From assembly GCA_938074515.1 (NCBI GenBank), contig CALJFV010000148.1, positions 1-5,696 on the forward strand: a stretch of DNA of 5,696 nucleotides, given 5' to 3'. Shown one piece after another: positions 1 to 5,696 of this stretch (positions within the stretch are counted from its first letter, which is position 1; the number at the start of each line of letters is the position of its first letter). The stretch comes from an uncultured Flavobacteriaceae bacterium. Lineage in GTDB: Bacteria > Bacteroidota > Bacteroidia > Flavobacteriales > Flavobacteriaceae. The translations under genes and the position numbers were made by a program. The notes under the pieces are model-generated. The model ran no database searches. It saw nothing but the letters and a program-made list of their open reading frames with translations, and had not been told where the DNA came from.

Positions 1-152
1 GATTTAGCCAAATGCTCAAAATAAGAAACCATTTGATGATGACGCGAGTATTTTGTCCCGATGGGATAACCTAAAAACGCCTCTGGAGAAAGGATCTGAC
101 CAATGACCAGTTGAGTGCAGAAAAAAATTAGAGCAAAGAAAATACGCGTCAT
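1..152 (-). CDS. Secreted protein, probable M14-family zinc carboxypeptidase (N-terminal fragment)
   Basis: Reading the minus strand from the ATG at 152-150 gives 50 open codons that run off the window edge. The first ~19 residues look like a signal peptide: a basic residue at position 3, then a hydrophobic core (IFFALIFFCTQLVIG) ending at Q19. The mature start contains ILSPEAFLGYPIGTKYSRHH, followed by a segment with YFEHLAK. From memory, a Phe-Leu-Gly-Tyr, Gly-Thr, (S/T)-R-H-H pattern followed by a YF-H-(V/L)A helix opens the secreted M14 zinc carboxypeptidases of flavobacteria, large periplasmic or outer-surface peptidases. The catalytic zinc ligands lie beyond the window, so activity cannot be judged. 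The gene is divergent from bshC. No Shine-Dalgarno is seen before the start, as is normal in Bacteroidota. The signal peptide is a confident call; the family rests on a short N-terminal signature. Confidence 0.65.
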   Translation of the reverse strand, partial: MTRIFFALIFFCTQLVIGQILSPEAFLGYPIGTKYSRHHQMVSYFEHLAK

Positions 153-313
153 CTGTGATAAAAGTTTAAAGGGGGTTATGTTCAAAAATGAGGACTAAAT
201 ATAAGAATTCCTGTTGATCGCATAACAAACCCAAATGGATAATGCCAAACACGACGAAACATCGTATTTTTGTCCCTGAATTGGCGAGATTGGCACGGGT
301 TATCCGTGTGATT
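153..313. promoter_or_regulatory. Divergent intergenic spacer between the M14-like gene and bshC
   Basis: This 161-bp AT-rich spacer must hold the promoter of the minus-strand secreted peptidase, and probably one for bshC and the genes after it. On the plus strand TATTTTTG at 265-272 fits the Bacteroidota -7 consensus TAnnTTTG and would leave a leader of about 35 nt before ATG 314. However, no TTG lies 17-23 bp upstream of it, so the match is only half convincing. On the minus strand no exact TAnnTTTG is present; the nearest are one-mismatch versions such as TGGGTTTG (complement of 227-234). I see no operator palindrome, riboswitch-like structure or small gene here. The open reading between 242 and 313 is treated as non-coding leader. 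Confidence 0.35.
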
Positions 314-1927
314 ATGGAAAAACAATTGCTGACATATAAATCCACGAGACAGTTCTCAAAATTAGTCCTTGATTATTTGGAAGGAAGCGATCGATTGCGC
401 CCGTTTTTTAATCGACCTCCTCATTTAGAACAAGTTGAGGCACAGATTCAGGAGAAGTCTCAGTGCTTTTCTCAATCATCAAGGGCCAAACTGGTACAAG
501 CCTTAATGGGTCAGTACCAAGACTTTTCCCTGGATGAGTCCTTTGATCAGCGTTTACAATCAGATATTCAAGCCTTATCGGGTGATAAAACCTTTACCGT
601 AACTACGGGACATCAACTGAATTTATTTACCGGTCCCCTCTATTTTCTCTATAAAATTTTTGGGGCCATTAATTTGGCTGAGCAGTATTCAATACAAAAT
701 CCTGGTTATCGGTTTCTGCCTGTATTTTGGATGGCGAGTGAGGACCATGATTTTGAAGAGATTGCTCATTTCAGGGCAGAAGAGCACAAAATTACTTGGA
801 ATAAAGAAGGTTCAGGCCCTGTCGGTCGATTCATGTGTACCGACATGGAGGAGGTCATAGGGATGCTTCGTAAGCTATGGTCTGGCACAGGTATAGGGCG
901 CAATATGCTCGATCTCTTTATGTCGGTCTATACCCCTGAGGCAACTCTGGCTCAAGCAACCCGAAAATTGGTACATGAGCTCTTCAAGGATTATAACCTA
1001 TTGATCATTGATGGTGATGACGCTTTATTAAAATCGGAATTCGCTTCAATTATGCGGTTAGAGTTGGCTGAAAGCACCTGTGGACGTGAAATAGAAAAAA
1101 CGACTCAAGCCCTAATCCATCAGGGGTATCACAAACAAGTTCATCCACGTGAAATTAATCTGTTTTACTGCGACAATGGTTTGCGTGAGCGAATTATTGC
1201 CACAGAATCAGGTTTTGAAATCGATCAAACCGACATGCATTTTACGAGAGCGGAACTTCTTGATCTATTAGATCGACATCCTGAATTATTTTCACCAAAC
1301 GCCTTGCTTCGTCCTCTTTATCAAGAAAGTGTTTTGCCGAATTTGGCTTACCTGGGCGGCGGGGCAGAAGTGGCCTATTGGTTGCAACTCAAGGATTGTT
1401 TTGCACAGAATAGTCTGACCTTTCCTATGGTGTATTTGCGCAATTCCTTATCCCTAATTCCGGCCAAGGTCATGGGCAAGCTAAAGCATTTCAATCTTGA
1501 AATCAGCGATTTATTTTTGCCTGTGGATGAGTTATCAAAGCGTTACATTACCTACAATAGCAAACTAGATATTGATTTTTCGTCGCAAAAAGAGCACCTG
1601 AGAAAGCAGTTTGAGCAATTATACTTGATGGCTGAACAAACCGATACCTCATTTATTGGCGCTGTCCAAGCACAAGAGAAAAAACAAATCAAAGGGCTAG
1701 AGCATTTGGAACAAAGATTATTGCGGGCAGAAAAAAGAAAACACGCTCAGAATATTGAGCATCTCTCCAAAATGCGTCAATGGCTTTTTCCCGATGGAAC
1801 GCTCCAAGAACGAAAGGAAAATTTGAGTTGGGGAATCACCCAAATAGGTCCTGATTTTTTGGCGCGGCTCAAAAACAATATTGACCCTTCAGACCACAGA
1901 TTTACTTTACTGATTTTTAATTCATAA
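314..1927 (+). CDS. bshC: Putative bacillithiol biosynthesis cysteine ligase BshC
   Basis: BshC is the cytosolic enzyme assigned to the last step of bacillithiol synthesis, adding cysteine to glucosaminyl-malate made by BshA and BshB. Using the ATG at 314 the protein has 537 residues, close to the usual ~530-540. Visible family landmarks are: the opening FSKLVLDYL and the LRPFFNRPP segment (~15-36); the nucleotide-binding-like core TTGHQLNLFTGPLY (97-110); PVFWMASEDHDFEEI (136-150), the conserved acidic/His stretch; LPNLAYLGGGAEVAYW (~341-356); a long charged helical region likely to form the C-terminal coiled coil (~422-490); and FPDGTLQER (492-500) near the end. The upstream in-frame ATG at 242 would add 24 residues that match nothing at the family N-terminus, whereas the 314 start aligns with it without a gap. 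The gene is intact, 42 bp before guaA. bshA and bshB are not in this window. Confidence 0.9.
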   Translation: MEKQLLTYKSTRQFSKLVLDYLEGSDRLRPFFNRPPHLEQVEAQIQEKSQCFSQSSRAKLVQALMGQYQDFSLDESFDQRLQSDIQALSGDKTFTVTTGHQLNLFTGPLYFLYKIFGAINLAEQYSIQNPGYRFLPVFWMASEDHDFEEIAHFRAEEHKITWNKEGSGPVGRFMCTDMEEVIGMLRKLWSGTGIGRNMLDLFMSVYTPEATLAQATRKLVHELFKDYNLLIIDGDDALLKSEFASIMRLELAESTCGREIEKTTQALIHQGYHKQVHPREINLFYCDNGLRERIIATESGFEIDQTDMHFTRAELLDLLDRHPELFSPNALLRPLYQESVLPNLAYLGGGAEVAYWLQLKDCFAQNSLTFPMVYLRNSLSLIPAKVMGKLKHFNLEISDLFLPVDELSKRYITYNSKLDIDFSSQKEHLRKQFEQLYLMAEQTDTSFIGAVQAQEKKQIKGLEHLEQRLLRAEKRKHAQNIEHLSKMRQWLFPDGTLQERKENLSWGITQIGPDFLARLKNNIDPSDHRFTLLIFNS

Positions 1928-1969
1928 ATCCTCAGGACCCTTATCCCAAAAAAGGGGTTATTTTTGACT

Positions 1970-3499
1970 ATGCAGAACAATGTCCTTATTCTTGATTTCG
2001 GTTCACAATATACCCAGCTCATCGCTCGACGCGTGCGTGAACTCAATATTTATTGTGAAATTCATCCTTACCATCATCTTCCGGAGGACCTCTCTGGCTT
2101 TAAAGCCGTCATTCTCTCTGGCAGCCCTTTTTCGGTGCGGGCAGAGGATGCGCCTCATCCAGATTTAAGTCAAATTAAAGGTCATTTGCCACTGCTTGGC
2201 GTATGTTACGGAGCTCAATACATGGCCCATTTCAACGGAGGGTTAGTTCGAGAGAGTAACATTCGCGAATACGGTCGTGCTAAATTAGAAGTCAAAAAAG
2301 AGGATTCTCCATTGTTTAAAGCCATACCTCAAGGGTCACAGGTTTGGATGAGTCACAGTGATACAATTGCTGAACTGCCCACTGGTGGGGTCCGATTGGC
2401 CAGTACAGAAGATGTTGCGAATGCTGCCTATAAGATTGAAGGGGAAGAAACCTATGCCATTCAATTCCATCCTGAGGTCTACCACAGCACTCATGGAAAA
2501 CAGCTTTTGGAGAACTTTTTGATCGATGTCGCTGGTGTTGAGCCCACTTGGACCCCAGCTGCTTTTGTAGACACCACAGTTCAAGAATTAAAGGATAAAA
2601 TAGGGGATGATCGTGTGGTGCTTGGGCTCAGTGGTGGAGTTGATTCAACGGTCGCTGCTGTATTATTGCACAAAGCCATCGGGGCTAATCTCTATTGCAT
2701 TTTTGTCAATAATGGCCTGTTGCGAAAAAATGAATTTCAAAGTGTCTTGGACCAATATCAGCATATGGGCCTAAACGTAAAGGGCGTGGATGCTTCGGCA
2801 CGTTTTTTGGACGCCCTGAAAGGAGAAAAAGATCCAGAGACAAAACGTAAAGCCATAGGAAAAGTGTTTATCGATGTATTTGATGACGAAGCCCATTTGG
2901 TAGAAAATGTTACCTGGTTGGCACAAGGAACGATCTATCCTGACGTTATAGAAAGTGTCTCTGTTAATGGCCCTTCGGTTACCATTAAGTCTCATCACAA
3001 TGTGGGCGGACTGCCCGATTATATGAAATTAAAGATCGTGGAACCTTTGCGTATGTTGTTTAAAGATGAGGTGCGCCGTGTCGGGGCACAGATGGGCATA
3101 GATCCTGTTCTTTTGGGCAGGCATCCTTTTCCGGGACCGGGATTAGCAATTCGAATCCTCGGTGATATCACCGCAGAAAAGGTGCGCATCTTGCAAGAGG
3201 TGGATGCTATTTTTATCGACGGATTACGCAAATGGGATTTATATGATAAAGTTTGGCAAGCTGGCGCGATTTTATTGCCAGTTCAAAGTGTTGGTGTAAT
3301 GGGGGACGAGAGGACTTATGAAAATGTGGTTGCCTTGCGTGCTGTTGAGAGTACCGATGGTATGACCGCTGATTGGGTCAATCTACCTTATGCATTCTTA
3401 CAAGAGACTTCGAATTTAATTATCAATCGTGTTAAGGGGGTAAATCGTGTGGTTTATGACATCAGTTCCAAGCCACCGGCCACCATTGAATGGGAATAA
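1970..3499 (+). CDS. guaA: GMP synthase (glutamine-hydrolysing)
   Basis: GuaA converts XMP, ATP and glutamine to GMP in the cytosol, the last step of de novo guanine nucleotide synthesis. The 509-residue protein has the complete single-chain architecture. The N-terminal class I glutamine amidotransferase domain (~1-190) has nucleophile Cys79 in GVCYGAQ and the His167/Glu169 pair in FHPEV. The ATP-pyrophosphatase domain (~200-385) has the P-loop SGGVDS at 221-226. The C-terminal dimerisation and XMP-binding domain includes [12 protein letters not shown] (384-395) and the ending KPPATIEWE (501-509). All key residues are present. An in-frame TTG at 1964 would add only Met-Thr; the ATG at 1970 gives the usual [16 protein letters not shown] start. 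No guanine riboswitch or strong promoter is visible in the 42-bp gap after bshC, so read-through from upstream is plausible. The stop codon directly abuts the start of the next gene. Confidence 0.98.
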   Translation: MQNNVLILDFGSQYTQLIARRVRELNIYCEIHPYHHLPEDLSGFKAVILSGSPFSVRAEDAPHPDLSQIKGHLPLLGVCYGAQYMAHFNGGLVRESNIREYGRAKLEVKKEDSPLFKAIPQGSQVWMSHSDTIAELPTGGVRLASTEDVANAAYKIEGEETYAIQFHPEVYHSTHGKQLLENFLIDVAGVEPTWTPAAFVDTTVQELKDKIGDDRVVLGLSGGVDSTVAAVLLHKAIGANLYCIFVNNGLLRKNEFQSVLDQYQHMGLNVKGVDASARFLDALKGEKDPETKRKAIGKVFIDVFDDEAHLVENVTWLAQGTIYPDVIESVSVNGPSVTIKSHHNVGGLPDYMKLKIVEPLRMLFKDEVRRVGAQMGIDPVLLGRHPFPGPGLAIRILGDITAEKVRILQEVDAIFIDGLRKWDLYDKVWQAGAILLPVQSVGVMGDERTYENVVALRAVESTDGMTADWVNLPYAFLQETSNLIINRVKGVNRVVYDISSKPPATIEWE

Positions 3500-5506
3500 A
3501 TGATGAAGCGCTGGATTTTAATTTTTGGTATTTTATTTTGGTCTGCAGGACAGGTGGTCCAATCGCAGAACAGCCCTTGGAATGCGCAAATCTACCAAGT
3601 TAAACCGGGCGATAAATTGACTCAAATTATCGAGCGATTCGGCACCTGTCGGGCTGAGTTATTGGCTTTGAATCCTGAATTAAATACCGCCAAATTGGGA
3701 GATCAATCTCTTTTGATTGGTGGTCAATCCCTAATTGTGCCAAAAAAATCTGTCGTAGAAGCACTCACGGGCAGAGCAGGGAATTTTATCCAACATAAAG
3801 TAAAACGCAAAGAGACCCTTTTTGGGATTGCGCAATCTTATGGGCTCAGTTTAATGGACTTACAGGCCTATAATCCTGAGTTGACGGCTGAAACCTTAAA
3901 TAAGGGGGATCGTCTCAATATTTATACTGCTTGTAATGTGCCAAGTCCAGAGCAGGTCAAATCGATTCGGGATGAATTGACTGATCAAATGGTAACCTGG
4001 CATGTTGTTACTGCCAAAGAAACCCTATGGTCTCTGGGCCACCGCTATAATATGAGTGTTGGGGAACTTCAAGAACTCAATCCTGATTTAACTCAGAATC
4101 TGGTTGTTGGACAAAGGCTTAAAGTGCGGGGTGTGGCCTTAGATTCTAATTTAATAGGGGATCCAAATTTTGACTTTTATGCCGTTCAACCCAAAGAGGG
4201 TTTTTTTAGATTACGTCAGAAATTTGGCTTAACCAAAGAGGAAATTCTGGCTTATAATCCTAATGCGGCTGAGGGACTCAAATTAGGAATGGTCTTGCGA
4301 TTGCCTAAAGAGGTAATGTCATATTTGGAAACTGAATATGAATCATTAATTGATTTAAGAGATTTTAAAATTGACAGCAGCACGCAAAAAATAACCTTGA
4401 TGTTGCCTCTTCAGCTCGAGGGTTTTATTCAGGATTCCCTGCCATTAAATCAGGAGTATGTTCAAGGCAATCGCTTATTGCGCATTGCTTTAGATTTTTA
4501 TACGGGGGTGCTTATGGCTCAAGATTATGCTCGGGCCTATGGACTAGAGGTGTCGATCGATGTTTTGGATACTCAGGCTAAAAAGTCTGTTGTGGATAGT
4601 CTTTTGGGTGTCTATGATTTTGGTCAAAGCGATATGGTTATCGGACCATTCTTGCCAGCCAATGTATTAGCTGTAGCTGAAAATCTAGAGCGGTTTGACC
4701 TGCCGGTGATCTCGCCTTTGAGTCGTCCAAATGGTCCGGTCCCTGATAATCTGGTGCAGACCATACCAGATGCAGTTTCTATGCGCCGGGCTTTGATGGA
4801 TTACATTAAAAACAATCAACAAGAGCGAAAGATGCTTTTTGTGGGCGATGCTGATGCGCCGGGACTCGCTGCCATGCGTGGTGAATGGCCAAAGGTTAAG
4901 GTGCTGTTGCCTCGTGAGCAAGGTTATATTGATCCCGATGACATTTTGCCCCAACTTTCGGATAGTTTAGAAAATTGGGTGGTTCTGGAATCGCGTAAGC
5001 CCGTAATTATTAGCAATGTAATTGGTGTGCTCAATGGTATGGAGTACTACCAGCAAAAAAATGAAGAAAATGATACCATCAAAAAGACTTATGATGTACG
5101 CTTGTTTACGAGTGCAAAAAATGAGTCTTTTGATTTTGACGATATTTCAAACATCCATCTTTCTCATTTAGAATTTAGTTATCCCTCTTCGAGCAGGCCC
5201 TACAGTGTAGGGGAAACACCCGAACCATTTGTTTTGACTTATTTGGATCGTTTTGGGACCACCCCAAATAAATATGCTGTTCGCGGTTTTGATTTAACAT
5301 TAGATTTGATTTTACGACAAGCGGCATCCACTGGGCCATTAACTCAGGCACTAATCATGCCCGAGACAACACAGTATATTGAAAATAAATTTCGCTACGA
5401 AACGGGGACGCAAGGGGGTTACGAGAATAAGGCATTTTATTTATTGAAATACACCCAAGATATGGGTATAGAAGAATTGATAAATTCATTGGGTGCTCGC
5501 AATTAA
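3500..5506 (+). CDS. Secreted LysM-repeat protein with type 1 periplasmic-binding-like domain
   Basis: The 668-residue product starts with a signal peptide (KR at 3-4, hydrophobic 5-16, cleavage probably near residue 22-23). There is no lipobox cysteine, so it is probably soluble and periplasmic. Four LysM-like repeats follow at about 31-81, 97-142, 167-210 and 226-269. Each has the pattern V-x-x-(K/G)-(D/E)...F/Y-G/N...L-x-x-(L/Y)-NP...G..L, with an Asn-Pro at 58-59, 125-126, 194-195 and 253-254. LysM repeats bind N-acetylglucosamine-containing glycans, here presumably peptidoglycan. After a linker, residues ~296-655 resemble a type 1 periplasmic-binding fold: ITLMLPLQL, a helix around DFYTGVLMAQDYA, DMVIGPF (378-384), LPVISPLS (401-408) and a late YAVRGFDLTLDLI. 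Such proteins are often labelled LysM-domain or amino-acid ABC transporter substrate-binding proteins, but no transporter genes are nearby. The start could be ATG 3500 or the adjacent ATG 3503. Its TAA-ATG junction with guaA suggests co-transcription. The specific function is unknown. Confidence 0.88.
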   Translation: MMKRWILIFGILFWSAGQVVQSQNSPWNAQIYQVKPGDKLTQIIERFGTCRAELLALNPELNTAKLGDQSLLIGGQSLIVPKKSVVEALTGRAGNFIQHKVKRKETLFGIAQSYGLSLMDLQAYNPELTAETLNKGDRLNIYTACNVPSPEQVKSIRDELTDQMVTWHVVTAKETLWSLGHRYNMSVGELQELNPDLTQNLVVGQRLKVRGVALDSNLIGDPNFDFYAVQPKEGFFRLRQKFGLTKEEILAYNPNAAEGLKLGMVLRLPKEVMSYLETEYESLIDLRDFKIDSSTQKITLMLPLQLEGFIQDSLPLNQEYVQGNRLLRIALDFYTGVLMAQDYARAYGLEVSIDVLDTQAKKSVVDSLLGVYDFGQSDMVIGPFLPANVLAVAENLERFDLPVISPLSRPNGPVPDNLVQTIPDAVSMRRALMDYIKNNQQERKMLFVGDADAPGLAAMRGEWPKVKVLLPREQGYIDPDDILPQLSDSLENWVVLESRKPVIISNVIGVLNGMEYYQQKNEENDTIKKTYDVRLFTSAKNESFDFDDISNIHLSHLEFSYPSSSRPYSVGETPEPFVLTYLDRFGTTPNKYAVRGFDLTLDLILRQAASTGPLTQALIMPETTQYIENKFRYETGTQGGYENKAFYLLKYTQDMGIEELINSLGARN

Positions 5507-5519
5507 TATTTTATCTTTG
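5489..5519 (+). promoter_or_regulatory. Probable Bacteroidota-type promoter for pyrG
   Basis: TATCTTTG at 5512-5519 is an exact match to the Bacteroidota -7 consensus TAnnTTTG. A TTG at 5489-5491 sits 20 bp upstream, inside the 17-23 bp spacing reported for the -33 element of flavobacterial promoters. Transcription would begin near 5524-5527, leaving a leader of about 25 nt before the pyrG ATG. The -33 element lies inside the last codons of the LysM gene. The motif match is seen directly; promoter activity is inferred. Confidence 0.6.
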
Positions 5520-5550
5520 AATCCCGTATAGGTAACAACAAGTACACCAC

Positions 5551-5696
5551 ATGAATACGACAAAGTATATCTTCGTTACGGGCGGGGTTTCATCATCTTT
5601 AGGAAAAGGTATTATTGCCGCCTCATTGGCTAAGCTACTGCAAGCCAGAGGATTTACTGTGACCATTCAAAAATTGGATCCCTATATCAATGTCGA
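5551..5696 (+). CDS. pyrG: CTP synthase (N-terminal fragment)
   Basis: PyrG aminates UTP to CTP using glutamine and ATP in the cytosol, the final step of de novo pyrimidine nucleotide synthesis. Only the first 48 codons and two bases are in the window. They contain the synthetase-domain start [17 protein letters not shown] (residues 5-21), whose GG-x-x-SSLGKG loop binds ATP phosphates, followed by [11 protein letters not shown] and [10 protein letters not shown] (39-48), all diagnostic for the family. The C-terminal glutamine amidotransferase domain lies outside. The ATG at 5551 gives the normal family N-terminus. The gene follows the LysM gene after 44 bp and has its own promoter candidate. 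The short leader shows no obvious terminator hairpin of the kind used for pyrG attenuation in Firmicutes. Confidence 0.97.
   Translation, partial: MNTTKYIFVTGGVSSSLGKGIIAASLAKLLQARGFTVTIQKLDPYINV

Noticed and set aside
1959..1966. TATTTTTG matching the -7 consensus TAnnTTTG just before guaA
   Set aside because: It ends only 3 bp before the guaA ATG, so transcription would start at or inside the start codon, and there is no TTG at a suitable distance upstream. Chance occurrence in a T-rich spacer is more likely.
1964..1969. In-frame TTG as an alternative guaA start
   Set aside because: It adds only two residues, and the ATG at 1970 gives the normal GuaA N-terminus.
1777..2046. Minus-strand open frame of 89 codons across the bshC-guaA junction
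   Set aside because: It overlaps the ends of two well-supported genes, and its product has no recognisable domain or signal peptide.
3500..3568. Lipoprotein signal for the LysM protein, as in LpoA
   Set aside because: No cysteine occurs in the signal region; the first cysteine is residue 50, inside the first LysM repeat. A standard signal peptide fits better.
4685..4954. Minus-strand open frame of 89 codons inside the LysM gene
   Set aside because: It lies wholly antisense to a well-supported coding region and its product shows no family signature.
5520..5550. Firmicute-style pyrG attenuation (reiterative G addition with a leader terminator)
   Set aside because: The predicted leader is only ~25 nt, with no GGG start and no terminator hairpin.

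Overview
The window looks like a chromosomal housekeeping segment from a member of Bacteroidota, most likely Flavobacteriales. Four things point there: the gene order bshC - guaA - LysM protein - pyrG, protein wording typical of flavobacterial BshC and GuaA, the absence of Shine-Dalgarno sequences before the starts, and a good match to the Bacteroidota promoter consensus (TTG - spacer - TAnnTTTG) upstream of pyrG. The species cannot be named from this sequence.

Layout. Positions 1-152 (minus strand) hold the first 50 codons of a secreted protein that resembles flavobacterial M14 zinc carboxypeptidases; the rest lies outside the window. A 161-bp divergent spacer (153-313) follows. On the plus strand come bshC (314-1927, bacillithiol cysteine ligase), guaA (1970-3499, GMP synthase), a secreted protein with four LysM repeats and a type 1 periplasmic-binding-like domain (3500-5506), and the first 48 codons of pyrG (5551 to the window end, CTP synthase). 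The plus-strand genes are tightly packed, with gaps of 42, 0 and 44 bp. At least guaA and the LysM gene are probably co-transcribed, and pyrG appears to have its own promoter overlapping the end of the LysM gene.

How the genes relate. GuaA and PyrG are both cytosolic glutamine-dependent amidotransferases that make nucleotides (GMP and CTP). BshC completes bacillithiol, the low-molecular-weight thiol of this lineage. The LysM protein is the only one whose function is unknown: it should bind peptidoglycan in the periplasm and carries a ligand-binding-type fold. Two starts deserve adjustment: bshC at ATG 314 rather than the in-frame ATG at 242, and guaA at ATG 1970 rather than the in-frame TTG at 1964.

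I found no mobile element, CRISPR array, RNA gene, frameshift or clear foreign segment. Apart from the uncharacterised LysM/binding-protein fusion, this is an ordinary core-genome region.
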